From the IMG/VR virus record IMGVR_UViG_3300032299_001432, positions 1-40,046 of that record: 40,046 nucleotides of DNA, one strand, 5' to 3'. Numbering within the stretch: position 1 is the first letter of the stretch; each line of letters begins with the position of its first letter. Origin of the DNA: a virus. Under the pieces are notes generated by a model, which saw only the letters and a program-made list of their open reading frames with translations, ran no database searches and was not told where the DNA came from. Position numbers and translations under genes: made by a program. Shown here piece by piece: positions 26,905-34,597 of this stretch.

Positions 26905-27645
26905 TTATACATTTTCAAATGTTACTAATTTTTCAAATTCTTCTTGAGTACTAGCTCTTCCCATGTACCAAAAGCTAACATAAAAAGCGAACTTTTTAAC
27001 TACAGTTTTTAACCATTCATCTTGATTGTCCTCTATACCATCATAAAGAGCAAGCTTTTCATCAAATGAGCCTTCTCCAAATAATTGAGATTCTTTTCCT
27101 TCTTTGTCAATCATAAAAGATAAATGCAAAATCCACCACAGGATAGTTTTATTTCTAGCTCTATTTTCAGCAGTTTGATCAAATAAACTAGCTTGAGCAA
27201 TTTCAAAATCTTGAATCTCTGTTCTAAGATTGATAATCTCAGAGCTCAATTTGTCAAAATACTCTTGAGCTTCTTTGCTTCTATCATTTTTATCTACTAT
27301 TGATAATTTTTGAAATTCATTTTGTTTTTCAAATAATCTTACATAAAGCTCTGCGTATTTTCCTTTGTCTTGATCGCTTAATGCACCACCATCATTAGAA
27401 TATCTTTTAGACAATAAAGATCTAGTTAATAAACCAGCTTTAATTCCTTCTGATAATCTTACAGCGTAAAATAGTTCTGCTTCTTCGAATAATGCCCTAG
27501 TTGGTTTTTTGATAAAAAATTTGCGTGGAACAGCTTCTGTTACTTTGGAAGTAATAGAGATTTCTTTACCATCTTCAATTTTTGTTTCTGTTTTATCTAC
27601 TTCTTCTTGTTTGCTGACTGTAAATTCATATATTTTTTTGTTCAT
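26905..27645 (-). CDS. Probable tail assembly chaperone (gpG position)
   Basis: This 246-residue, largely helical protein has a beta-rich N-terminus (MNKKIYEFTVSKQEE, then PRKFFIKKPTRALFEEAELFY), a conserved-looking segment SEGIKAGLLTRSLLSKRYSNDGG (~68-90), long charged helices (~95-160), and a C-terminal aromatic helix bundle (ILWWILHLSFMIDK, FAFYVSFWYMGRASTQEEFE). I recall this layout (N-terminal strands, KPTR..EEAELFY, then LLTK..L.K+Y..T/DGG) from other large-phage tail genes beside the tape measure, but cannot name the family. The gene order tube, small genes, this gene, next gene, tape measure supports a chaperone that coats the tape measure during assembly. The downstream gene starts two bases after its stop. 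Confidence 0.6.
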   Translation of the reverse strand: MNKKIYEFTVSKQEEVDKTETKIEDGKEISITSKVTEAVPRKFFIKKPTRALFEEAELFYAVRLSEGIKAGLLTRSLLSKRYSNDGGALSDQDKGKYAELYVRLFEKQNEFQKLSIVDKNDRSKEAQEYFDKLSSEIINLRTEIQDFEIAQASLFDQTAENRARNKTILWWILHLSFMIDKEGKESQLFGEGSFDEKLALYDGIEDNQDEWLKTVVKKFAFYVSFWYMGRASTQEEFEKLVTFENV

Positions 27646-27651
27646 AATTTA

Positions 27652-27909
27652 TTATCCTACTTTCAAAGATTCAATAAAACCTTTTGTTTTTTTATAGTTG
27701 GCATTTCCGCCAATTAGTTTTATAAAAACATTTTGTTTTTCTTCATTCCAAGAGCTATATTGATTTAAAAAATTCTTATTTTTAAATGTATTCAAAGAAG
27801 GATTTTTAATTCCTAATTTGTTTAATTCTCTTTGTATTGCTTGCATCTCCAAGTTAGCTTGGATAATAGCGTCAATAGGAAAGCTAATGTATTTATTTTT
27901 CATTTTCAT
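27652..27909 (-). CDS. Small unknown protein between tail tube and chaperone genes
   Basis: The product is 85 residues (MKMKNKYISFPIDAIIQANLEM...). A longer upstream reading frame to 27936 exists, but I chose the ATG at 27909 because GGA lies eight bases before it and because the extension would overlap the preceding gene by 44 bases; 27903 is an alternative start. It is a basic, probably helical protein (AIIQANLEMQAIQRELNKLG), ending GGNANYKKTKGFIESLKVG. I do not recognise the family. Its position suggests tail assembly. Confidence 0.55.
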   Translation of the reverse strand: MKMKNKYISFPIDAIIQANLEMQAIQRELNKLGIKNPSLNTFKNKNFLNQYSSWNEEKQNVFIKLIGGNANYKKTKGFIESLKVG

Positions 27910-28192
27910 CTTTAAATTCCATTTTAATAAAGTCAAAGTTTTTCTCTATATCTCTTATGGTTTCATTACCTATATCAAGTATTTTCTTTCTTAAGTAATT
28001 ATATTTATTATCATCAAAATAATCAATATTTTTTAATGTATTTTGATCTATTTTGCTTGATATTTTATCTATCATAGTCTTATGATCTTCTTGAATATCT
28101 TCTATTAAATTAAGATATCTTTTATACAAATTAACTAAACTTTTATGTATTTGAAAAGATACGTAATCTTTTACTTTATTATCGTTTTGCAT
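27893..28192 (-). CDS. Small helical unknown protein, first gene of chaperone unit
   Basis: This 99-residue protein is almost entirely helical and charged (VSFQIHKSLVNLYKRYLNLI, KDYVSFQ, GNETIRDIEKNFDFIKMEF). I do not recognise the family. It is the first gene after the tail tube terminator. AGTGTAA lies 38 bases upstream, and AAAAGG lies eight bases before the ATG as Shine-Dalgarno. The 3' end overlaps the next small gene by about 17 bases. Confidence 0.6.
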   Translation of the reverse strand: MQNDNKVKDYVSFQIHKSLVNLYKRYLNLIEDIQEDHKTMIDKISSKIDQNTLKNIDYFDDNKYNYLRKKILDIGNETIRDIEKNFDFIKMEFKDENEK

Positions 28193-28230
28193 AACTTATA
28201 CCTTTTAACCGACCTTTTACCTACATATCT

Positions 28231-28237
28231 TTACACT
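28231..28237 (-). promoter_or_regulatory. AGTGTAA late-promoter-like motif for the chaperone unit
   Basis: On the - strand, TTTTTAGTGTAAAGATATG begins inside the T-tract of the preceding terminator and lies 38 bases before the ATG at 28192. A motif directly after a terminator is expected of a promoter that restarts transcription. Confidence 0.55.
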
Positions 28238-28262
28238 AAAAACCCCGCCGAAGCGGGGCTTT
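28238..28262 (-). terminator. Rho-independent terminator with UUCG loop, after the tail tube gene
   Basis: On the - strand, CCCCGC-TTCG-GCGGGG (28258-28243) is a perfect six-pair GC stem closed by a UUCG tetraloop, followed by TTTTT. It is the clearest GC-rich hairpin I found in this AT-rich window. It lies 33 bases after the stop of the tail tube gene. The + strand copy is followed by CTTTT, so it may work weakly in both directions. Confidence 0.92.
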
Positions 28263-28290
28263 TAATATTAACAATTAATTAATAATTATA

Positions 28291-29388
28291 TTATGATGCT
28301 CCTGGAACATCAATAAACAATCCCTTAGCAGTTTCACTTGGGCCACCCAAGAATGCTGAATATTGTAGGGAGATTGATTTATTAGCTCCAATTGAACTTG
28401 TGAATGATTGTGATGTTAGTTTAGCTCCTTTTAGAGTATATTTCAATGCTCTAGCTTGAGCTCCACCTTCACAAGTTTTTGGAGACAACATATTGATTAC
28501 TAGATCTGCATCTGCACAATCAGAAGCAATTACTGAAGCAAGATTTTCTGCTTCCAATTCTCCAAGTACTGCGTTAATTGATGCGGTAACGGTTACTGGG
28601 AATGTGATTTCTCTGGAGAAAGCAAATCTATTTCCTAATTTTTGAATTGGATCTCTTCCAAGATCAAAACTAATTGTAAAGTCTTGGATTTTTAGATCTT
28701 CTTCTACTACTCCCTTAGCACCAGAGAATGTTACTGTGATATCGCCTGGTCTTAGAGCTGTAAATCCAGATCCAGTTGTTAAACCAGAAATAGCAAAAAT
28801 TCCAGTAGCATTATTTCCATCTGCAGGATTAATTGCTGGTACGGTTCCAGTGGTTTGAGCATAAAATCTCATATTCAAGCCTTCAGCTGAAACTGAAACG
28901 GTTGGGAAACCTCCTACTGCAGCATTAATACTATAAGAAGTTAATCCTGCATTTCCAATTCCAATAACTTTTCCATTTCCAGTTACATCGGCTTCATTTA
29001 AATTAGCATCTGTTCCTTCTGGAGCAACTACGATGTAATAATTTTTTGTGTCTTGTGCGCTTGCCCCACCACTTAAAATATTTCTAAGAGCGGGAACATT
29101 AGTTTGTCCAGTAGAAACTGCAAGACCCAAAGTTTGCTCGTTTTCTCCAGAATTTGCATAATAAGAAAAATCTAAACTAACTGTTGGAGCTTCAAGAATA
29201 ACTTGATCAATTGCACCGATTTGGCCAAATTGATTTACGTTTTGTCTAGCGATATTAAAACTATAGTTTGCGCTTTGTACGCGATTTAGTTGTTTTGATA
29301 GTGAATAAGCGTTTTCGACGCTACTTCCACCTCCACTTGGTCCTACAAAAATTGCTTCTGATTGATAAATTACTCTTTTTCTTGCCAT
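28291..29388 (-). CDS. Major tail tube protein
   Basis: This 365-residue protein builds the tail tube. It begins MARKRVIYQSEAIFVGPS and is composed of beta-rich halves. The first (residues ~30-190) includes NYSFNIARQNVNQFGQIG, TVSLDFSYYANSG and GLTSYSINAAVGGFPTVSVS. The second (~225-355) includes DFTISFDLGRDPIQKLGNRF, PVTVTASINAVLGE, LTSQSFTSSIGANKSISLQY. The repeated strand pattern fits the tail-tube beta-sandwich and recurs in three other genes here. Its place upstream of the tape measure, a strong Shine-Dalgarno (AAGGAG, nine-base spacing), less AT-biased codons than its neighbours and its own strong terminator all suit a highly expressed virion protein. AATGTAA, a one-base variant of the promoter-like motif, lies 30 bases upstream of the ATG. 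Confidence 0.82.
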   Translation of the reverse strand: MARKRVIYQSEAIFVGPSGGGSSVENAYSLSKQLNRVQSANYSFNIARQNVNQFGQIGAIDQVILEAPTVSLDFSYYANSGENEQTLGLAVSTGQTNVPALRNILSGGASAQDTKNYYIVVAPEGTDANLNEADVTGNGKVIGIGNAGLTSYSINAAVGGFPTVSVSAEGLNMRFYAQTTGTVPAINPADGNNATGIFAISGLTTGSGFTALRPGDITVTFSGAKGVVEEDLKIQDFTISFDLGRDPIQKLGNRFAFSREITFPVTVTASINAVLGELEAENLASVIASDCADADLVINMLSPKTCEGGAQARALKYTLKGAKLTSQSFTSSIGANKSISLQYSAFLGGPSETAKGLFIDVPGAS

Positions 29389-29418
29389 ATAAAAATTCTC
29401 CTTAAGTTATACTGTTTA

Positions 29419-29425
29419 TTACATT
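29419..29425 (-). promoter_or_regulatory. AATGTAA, variant late-promoter-like motif for the tail tube gene
   Basis: On the - strand, AATGTAATA lies 30 bases upstream of the tail tube ATG, with the Shine-Dalgarno AAGGAG between. It differs from AGTGTAA by one base. It is included because of position and the dedicated terminator, but is less certain than the exact copies. Confidence 0.35.
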
Positions 29426-29448
29426 GTTTTTAAAGCAAAGAGAAATAA

Positions 29449-30303
29449 TTATGCATGTGGATATCTAAAATCTGATAGTTCAAAGTCCACAAAAGCACTA
29501 AATATCTCTGGATTAACGTTATTTTGATATTCATACCTATAGGGTATAATTTTACTAACATTGACAGTTTTAACATAGATTAAATTTGGATTAACTATAC
29601 CAGAAACAAGATTAATATAATTAAAATTATTATTCTTGGTTATACCATAATTATCAAAAGGCATATTGTCTTGTGATATTAAAGGCATATTTTTTCTGGC
29701 TGTATCTCTTAAAATGGAGCAAACTGCGTCCAAAGAGAACAAATTATCTGCCATTACTATTGCTCTTACTTGTAATAAAGTCTCATCTTGACCACCTAAA
29801 GCAAATGGTTTATTTTGACCACCATTGTTTTTTAAAAATATAGCTGGATAAGTTAATGCTGAAGTGGATATTCCAGTAGGATTTTGCGTTACTTTAGGGT
29901 TAATTTCAAATTTTGTTTCAAATATTAATTGTTCTTCAGCTAAACTAGTTAAATATATATTAAAATCTTTCACAGCATAGTTACCACTTATTCCACTACC
30001 AGCTGGATCAGAAGAAAAGAAAGCGTATCCTACATTTGGGTTAATACCAGAAAATCCACTAGTTCCTGGATTTATATATGTGCCATTCAAATATATGCCA
30101 GACATTAAATTAGCACCACTAATAGATGCATCTACTACAACTTGTTTAAATGGTAAACCATAAGTATAAAATCCATTAACTAAACTATCAACTGGATAAA
30201 AATTACCAGAATAATTAGTAAAAGCTTCACCTTTAGATAATATTTGATTATCTAGCCAAAGAAGCATATTCGACATTACTATATTATCAACTTGTGGTTT
30301 CAT
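29449..30303 (-). CDS. Probable tail completion / terminator protein
   Basis: This 284-residue protein lies directly upstream of the tail tube gene, where siphophages carry the tail completion or terminator gene. It begins with a helix (NIVMSNMLLWLDNQIL), followed by many strands. It has the segment GGQDETLLQVRAIVMADNLFSLDAVCSILRDTAR (~183-216), a strand-helix layout common in tail completion proteins, and ends with ISAFVDFEL-like strands (PEIFSAFVDFELSDFRYPHA). It is longer than lambda gpU (131). The assignment rests on gene order plus this layout. The start overlaps the upstream stop by four bases (ATGA). Confidence 0.55.
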   Translation of the reverse strand: MKPQVDNIVMSNMLLWLDNQILSKGEAFTNYSGNFYPVDSLVNGFYTYGLPFKQVVVDASISGANLMSGIYLNGTYINPGTSGFSGINPNVGYAFFSSDPAGSGISGNYAVKDFNIYLTSLAEEQLIFETKFEINPKVTQNPTGISTSALTYPAIFLKNNGGQNKPFALGGQDETLLQVRAIVMADNLFSLDAVCSILRDTARKNMPLISQDNMPFDNYGITKNNNFNYINLVSGIVNPNLIYVKTVNVSKIIPYRYEYQNNVNPEIFSAFVDFELSDFRYPHA

Positions 30304-30896
30304 TTTTTAATTTTTGAATAGAATTTATTCATTATCTCGTTCATATATGATACAGGTCTAAAGTTGCCTTGTCTAAAAGTTCTTCTTCCTTGCAATCCTT
30401 TTCCTGATCTACTATTTTTAAACATTCTACCATAAATATATGCTCCAAATCCAGATATGCCATTTTCTATTCCTCTAATCCAACTATTTCCTTGTTCAAA
30501 TGGCAAAGATCCAACTGCTTCAATTTCTTCAATTGAAGGAGCAATAACCTCAAATTCAAAAGATAAATTAGAATCATTATCAGAAACTTTTCCTTTAGGA
30601 TTTAAAGTCACAGTATTCAATTTATTTCTTACTGGTTCTGTTGGGTTAGATCCTTCTTGAAATCCTATATAAGTTGTTAAATTTCCAATTCCATTTAAAG
30701 TTTGAGAAATATTTTCTGAATCAGCGCCAGCTTCTAACTCTTTGGTAACAGGATGATCATTATAATCTTCTAAAAGTTCTTGTTTTATTTTGCTCATTTC
30801 ATTTTGAGCTTGTTGAAGGGCCTGGTCTTTTAGTGAAGAAAGATCAAAAGTTTTTAAAGACTTCATTAGAACTGATCTATTTATAGACACAGGCAT
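30300..30896 (-). CDS. Probable neck protein (HK97 gp10-like position)
   Basis: This is a 198-residue protein. A long N-terminal helix (LSSLKDQALQQAQNEMSKI and onward, residues ~18-45) is followed by a beta-rich middle (LSFEFEVIAPSIEEIEAVG) and a basic C-terminus (RSGKGLQGRRTFRQGNFRP, NEIMNKFYSKIKK). The long helix leading into strands and its place between the closure and tail-completion genes match HK97 gp10 / neck type 1 proteins. I see no family-specific motif, so this is mainly a synteny call. It is coupled on both sides: TAATG upstream, ATGA downstream. Confidence 0.5.
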   Translation of the reverse strand: MPVSINRSVLMKSLKTFDLSSLKDQALQQAQNEMSKIKQELLEDYNDHPVTKELEAGADSENISQTLNGIGNLTTYIGFQEGSNPTEPVRNKLNTVTLNPKGKVSDNDSNLSFEFEVIAPSIEEIEAVGSLPFEQGNSWIRGIENGISGFGAYIYGRMFKNSRSGKGLQGRRTFRQGNFRPVSYMNEIMNKFYSKIKK

Positions 30897-31345
30897 TATG
30901 TTATCTCCTTGATAATAAATTCATAATATTGTTTTGTAAAATAATATTTTACTGTTCCGCTGGATATAACATTAAAAGATTTTCCGTCAAATACAATTTT
31001 TTCTGTTTTTTCTTTTGCTATATAATCTTTAGCAGCAGAATCTACAATCATTGTTACGTAATTTTGACTTGCAACATAAGCGTTGATATCTGCTATTAAA
31101 TTTAAATCTTGATTGTTATTATATTTTAGAACAGCGTAAAAATCTTGACTTCGTGGAATGTATTCTACTTGCTGAGAAGTTGCTTGTCCATTTTGACCAT
31201 AACCAAATAGTTGAGTATTTGTGTTATTTTTAATTTTTTTAATTGGCTCTTTGTGAACAGTAATAAGTCTTTTGAATGTATCAAACCATTGAGTTGCTGA
31301 TTCAGAAAACCAAGCTTCATCATTTGCTGATATAAAGCTTGCCAT
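30896..31345 (-). CDS. Probable head closure (stopper) protein
   Basis: This 149-residue protein has an N-terminal helical piece (MASFISANDEAWFSESATQW) and then a likely beta-barrel (RLITVHKEPIKKI, SQDFYAVLKY, YVTMIVDSAAKDYI, EKIVFDGKSFNVISSG, YYEFIIKEI). The size, small beta-barrel character and position after the adaptor gene fit a head closure protein that stops DNA leakage at the neck. The call is by context and shape rather than by motif. The gene starts four bases after the adaptor stop and overlaps the next start by one base. Confidence 0.5.
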   Translation of the reverse strand: MASFISANDEAWFSESATQWFDTFKRLITVHKEPIKKIKNNTNTQLFGYGQNGQATSQQVEYIPRSQDFYAVLKYNNNQDLNLIADINAYVASQNYVTMIVDSAAKDYIAKEKTEKIVFDGKSFNVISSGTVKYYFTKQYYEFIIKEIT

Positions 31346-31349
31346 AAGT

Positions 31350-31862
31350 TTATAAACTTTCTATATTTCTACTGTAGCTATAAGATCTGCCTGGAGCTTC
31401 GATTGTATCATCGCCAGCAACTTGAAGAGGAGTAACTTCATTGAGTTCATATTTATCAAGTAACATTTTGAGTGCTTCATCTGATTGTTTTTTGAGATCT
31501 GAATAAGTTTTTGCTAATTCATTTTTATTAACTCTTTTTGCTCTGAAACCATTTTGATCTATTTCGATTGTGCTATCTGTGCTAGCTGCGCCAAGGGCAT
31601 TACGAAAAAGACGTTCATAATAATGAACTGTATATATTTTTTTGAATATGGTTTTTTCATTAATACCAAAAGGATCTTTTGCTTCGTCCGAGCTGTATAT
31701 TTCTAAGGTAGTATCGCTAATTAAATATGGTTTATTTAAAAGAACATTTAATTTTCCTATATTGGTTCGTAGCCAGTAAGCTATTGAAGCAATACTTATA
31801 TCTGCTGGTTCGCCTAATTCACGATATACTTCGTCTGCAACGTCTACAATTTTAGTGGTCAT
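31350..31862 (-). CDS. Head-tail connector / adaptor protein (gp6-like)
   Basis: This is a 170-residue helical protein. The N-terminus VADEVYRELGEPADISIASIAYWLRTNIGKLN, then KTIFKKIYTVHYYERLFRNALGAAS, then VNKNELAKTYSDLKKQSDEALKMLL is a helix-bundle arrangement that I recall from phage gp6-like head-tail connectors, which form a ring under the portal. The ending VTPLQVAGDDTIEAPGRS is also common in that group. It is the first gene of the neck unit. AGTGTAA lies ten bases before the ATG and there is no Shine-Dalgarno (AGTGTAATATCTATTATATG). Confidence 0.65.
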   Translation of the reverse strand: MTTKIVDVADEVYRELGEPADISIASIAYWLRTNIGKLNVLLNKPYLISDTTLEIYSSDEAKDPFGINEKTIFKKIYTVHYYERLFRNALGAASTDSTIEIDQNGFRAKRVNKNELAKTYSDLKKQSDEALKMLLDKYELNEVTPLQVAGDDTIEAPGRSYSYSRNIESL

Positions 31863-31872
31863 ATAATAGATA

Positions 31873-31879
31873 TTACACT
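31873..31879 (-). promoter_or_regulatory. AGTGTAA late-promoter-like motif for the neck unit
   Basis: On the - strand, TATATAGTGTAATATC lies ten bases upstream of the adaptor ATG, in the short gap after the leucine-rich-repeat gene. No Shine-Dalgarno is present. Confidence 0.5.
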
Positions 31880-31888
31880 ATATAAATA

Positions 31889-34582
31889 TTAAATTCCTGT
31901 AGTTCCTGCAAGAAGTACTGCTAACCCTTTTGCTCTAAGTTTTAGTGTTGTGTAAAAAGCTATATCATCTATAGATGGTTTTCTCATATGAGGGGTTGTT
32001 GTGAGGGTGTAACTACCAACAAATGGCTGAGTAGTTGCATAACGAACGCATCTAAAATTAGTTGCATCAATTACTGTAATAGCTGATGTAAGGCTTTTAA
32101 CTATAGCGCTAGTATTTAAATCATTAGCACTTGTTGCATGGGTTCCAACAGCTCCATATACATGAATAAAATCACCATTACTAAATCCATGACTGGCACT
32201 TGTTGTTATTGTTTGTTGAACACCTTGAACTGGAGCGGTAGCAGCAGCAGACATAAGTCTGCCTTGATTAAATGCTTGATTTAAAACAGATACTGTTCCA
32301 CTACCACTTGTTGCTCCTGCAGATCCATCTACAGGAATAGTAAATGTTGCTGAACCTGTTGAAGTAGCAGTCCAAGATCCATTTAATGCATTATTTGAAC
32401 AACCTTCTATTACAACAGTAAATACTGCTCCAGTTGCAACGCCATGATTTACTGAAGATGTAATAACAGCTGGATTTGCAGATGATGTTGAGGCGAGAGA
32501 TACACTTTGTGGTGTATTTAAATAATCACCAACAACAGCAGCATTACCTGTGAATGCAGATGGAGAGTTTACCCAGCGTTTTGATGTTGTATCATACCAT
32601 ATATCCCATCCGTTTTCAACACAAGAATATTTTGCAAAACCATTTGTTGTGCCGTTACGATTGTAAATTCCTGCAACAAAAATTGGTAAGGATGTTCCAC
32701 TATCACTGTCTCTCAATTGAGTACTAGTAGAAAACAAATGAGAATCTGCCGCTATACTTACTATAGTTGATGCAGCTATTGGGGTACTTCCTGTAAATTG
32801 AGGACAAGATGCTGTGAGTCTCATGGTTCCTGCACCTGCTATACTATTTAAATTTGTTGGTACAGGTACTGTAAGAGTGGTTAATCCAGTTGAAGTAGCA
32901 GTCCACACACCATTGTATCTCAAGGCAGTACCTGTGCATCCAGAAATCACAACTTGAGTACCAGTTGTTATGCCGTGATTTGTTGATGTCGTAATTGTAG
33001 CAACACCTGCTGATGTGCTTATAGAGTTGATAGTAATTAAGGTAGTTGGTCCTATGCTTATAAATCGATTAGCGCCATAAGTAGTTGTTCCATTTGTTCC
33101 ATCTAAAGAGTCTAATCTTGATAAGATATTAGACAAGGATAACTCAGAGCAAGTCCAAGTAGCAGTACCATCTACAACAGTATTTCCAATTGTTGTGGGC
33201 CACGTAGGTTCTGAAGCACCAGAAGTTCCTGCGGTTGTGCAAATATATTTTCTTCCATTTTTAGTTATAGGCGTAACAGCAACTTCTTGTCTTTGGATTG
33301 TTGCTGTTCCACTAGGAATCTGCGTTGTTACAGTTATTGTGTATGTGAATATATCAGCACTAATTCGAGTAACTGCAACAGCTACTGCATTAAAGTTATG
33401 AGCTGCTGCTGTTGTTCCTGTAATACCAGAAACTGTGATTATATCGCCAGTTTGAAGTCCATGGCTTACAATATTTACAGTACATGTTGTTCCTGTTGTG
33501 GTTGACGAAAAAGCTGATGCAGGCGCTGTGAATGATGTATATGATGGATAATAGGTACTTGCTGACCATGCATTGTGTCTATCAAGAAGATTTACGCTTG
33601 TAAAATCTCCATTTATATGTTTTAGTCCAGAACCTAATAAAAAAGTAACAAGGGAATTCATATTACCAAAACCACCAATAAGTGTAAAACTACCACCAAC
33701 AGACGCCAGAGATGGCAGACTAACAGTAGTAAGGGAATTCATATTACCACCACCACTAATAAATGCAAAATTACCTCCAACAGACGCCAGAGATGGCAGA
33801 CTAACAGTAGTAAGGCAATTCATAGAACCACCACCACTAATAAATGTAAAATTACCTCCAACAGACACCAGAGATAGCAGACTGACAATAGTAAGGGAAT
33901 TCATATTACCAATACCACTAATAAATGTAAAATTACCTCCAACAGACGCCAGAGATAGCAGACTGACAGTAGTAAGGGAAGGCATAGAACCACCACCATT
34001 AAATGAAAACGCACCTCCAACAGACGCCAGAGATAGCAGACTGACAGTAGTAAGGGAATTCATATTACCACCACTACTAAATGAAAACGCACCTCCAACA
34101 GACGCCAGAGATAGCAGACTGACAGTAGTAAGGGAATTCACAGAACCAACACTAAATTGAAACGCACCTCCAACAGACGCCAGAGATGGCAGACTAACAG
34201 TAGTAAGGGAATTCATAAAACCACCACCACTAAATGTAAAACCACCAACAACATACGCCAGAACAGGAAAACTAACAGTGGTAAGTCTAGATAAGTTGCT
34301 TAAAGCAAAAGAATCTCTGATACCTACTATATTTGAGGATGATAGAGATATAAGGTTATCTATTGTGGGGCTGCTGGTACCAGCAATACTGATACCTGTA
34401 ACCCATTTGCCATTACGAAGAGTTGCAGCTTGAGAGCCAGATGATTTCAATAGAGCATCTCTTAATTGAGGGACTGTGTAAATTGGAATAAGAGGTACTG
34501 GTAAAGTACCATCATACGAAAGATCAAAAGAATCTGCTGCTGAATTTACCCTTGTGTTTGTTAAATTTCTTAAACTTCCCAT
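31889..34582 (-). CDS. Tail adhesin with leucine-rich repeats and HG-type beta repeats
   Basis: The product is 897 residues from the ATG at 34582 (MGSLRNL). A start at 34606 (eight residues longer) would overlap the fibre gene by 16 bases and put the promoter-like motif inside the gene, so I prefer 34582, eight bases after the motif. Residues ~100-320 contain eight tandem leucine-rich units (SLTTVSLPSLASVGGNF type, 25-27 residues), probably a beta-solenoid of the BspA kind. A linker with WSASTYYP, KNGRKYICTTAGTSGASEPTWP and VVDGTATWTC resembles a carbohydrate-binding motif common in phage tail proteins. The rest contains at least four HG-G repeats (SHGLQTGDIITVSGI, NHGITTGTQVVISGC, NHGVATGAVFTVVIEG, SHGFSNGDFIHVYG), often annotated as E1 FCCH-like in phage fibres. 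I infer receptor binding. Confidence 0.75.
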   Translation of the reverse strand: MGSLRNLTNTRVNSAADSFDLSYDGTLPVPLIPIYTVPQLRDALLKSSGSQAATLRNGKWVTGISIAGTSSPTIDNLISLSSSNIVGIRDSFALSNLSRLTTVSFPVLAYVVGGFTFSGGGFMNSLTTVSLPSLASVGGAFQFSVGSVNSLTTVSLLSLASVGGAFSFSSGGNMNSLTTVSLLSLASVGGAFSFNGGGSMPSLTTVSLLSLASVGGNFTFISGIGNMNSLTIVSLLSLVSVGGNFTFISGGGSMNCLTTVSLPSLASVGGNFAFISGGGNMNSLTTVSLPSLASVGGSFTLIGGFGNMNSLVTFLLGSGLKHINGDFTSVNLLDRHNAWSASTYYPSYTSFTAPASAFSSTTTGTTCTVNIVSHGLQTGDIITVSGITGTTAAAHNFNAVAVAVTRISADIFTYTITVTTQIPSGTATIQRQEVAVTPITKNGRKYICTTAGTSGASEPTWPTTIGNTVVDGTATWTCSELSLSNILSRLDSLDGTNGTTTYGANRFISIGPTTLITINSISTSAGVATITTSTNHGITTGTQVVISGCTGTALRYNGVWTATSTGLTTLTVPVPTNLNSIAGAGTMRLTASCPQFTGSTPIAASTIVSIAADSHLFSTSTQLRDSDSGTSLPIFVAGIYNRNGTTNGFAKYSCVENGWDIWYDTTSKRWVNSPSAFTGNAAVVGDYLNTPQSVSLASTSSANPAVITSSVNHGVATGAVFTVVIEGCSNNALNGSWTATSTGSATFTIPVDGSAGATSGSGTVSVLNQAFNQGRLMSAAATAPVQGVQQTITTSASHGFSNGDFIHVYGAVGTHATSANDLNTSAIVKSLTSAITVIDATNFRCVRYATTQPFVGSYTLTTTPHMRKPSIDDIAFYTTLKLRAKGLAVLLAGTTGI
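33651..34283 (-). repeat. Tandem leucine-rich repeat array (75-81 bp units, eight copies)
   Basis: Successive copies of the + strand landmark AGGGAATTC (or a close variant) start at 33651, 33732, 33813, 33894, 33975, 34053, 34131 and 34206, spaced 81, 81, 81, 81, 78, 78 and 75 bases. All spacings are multiples of three. Units are nearly identical at DNA level, especially around CAGACGCCAGAGAT and CAGACTAACAGTAGTAAGG, which points to recent expansion by recombination or slippage. Confidence 0.9.
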
Positions 34583-34590
34583 ATATACCT

Positions 34591-34597
34591 TTACACT
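34591..34597 (-). promoter_or_regulatory. AGTGTAA late-promoter-like motif for the leucine-rich adhesin
   Basis: On the - strand, AATAGTGTAAAGGTAT lies eight bases before the ATG at 34582. The GTG TAA within it is also the last codon and stop of the coiled-coil fibre gene. Confidence 0.45.

Noticed and set aside
26895-26925. Lambda G/GT-like -1 frameshift between the 246- and 332-residue genes at the chaperone position.
   Set aside because: The downstream frame is open upstream only to 26914, and the codons before the stop (GAA AAT GTA TAA) contain no X XXY YYZ slippery heptamer. Coupled initiation at the TTG is simpler.
33573-34160. A 195-codon + strand open frame with repeated TDARDSRLTVVREF units.
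   Set aside because: It is the antisense shadow of the leucine-rich repeat array; repeats that are multiples of three keep the opposite strand open. No start signal was found.
33651-34283. Tandem array as a CRISPR or origin iteron array.
   Set aside because: Units are directly adjacent without unique spacers, all spacings are multiples of three, and the array is inside a continuous coding frame.
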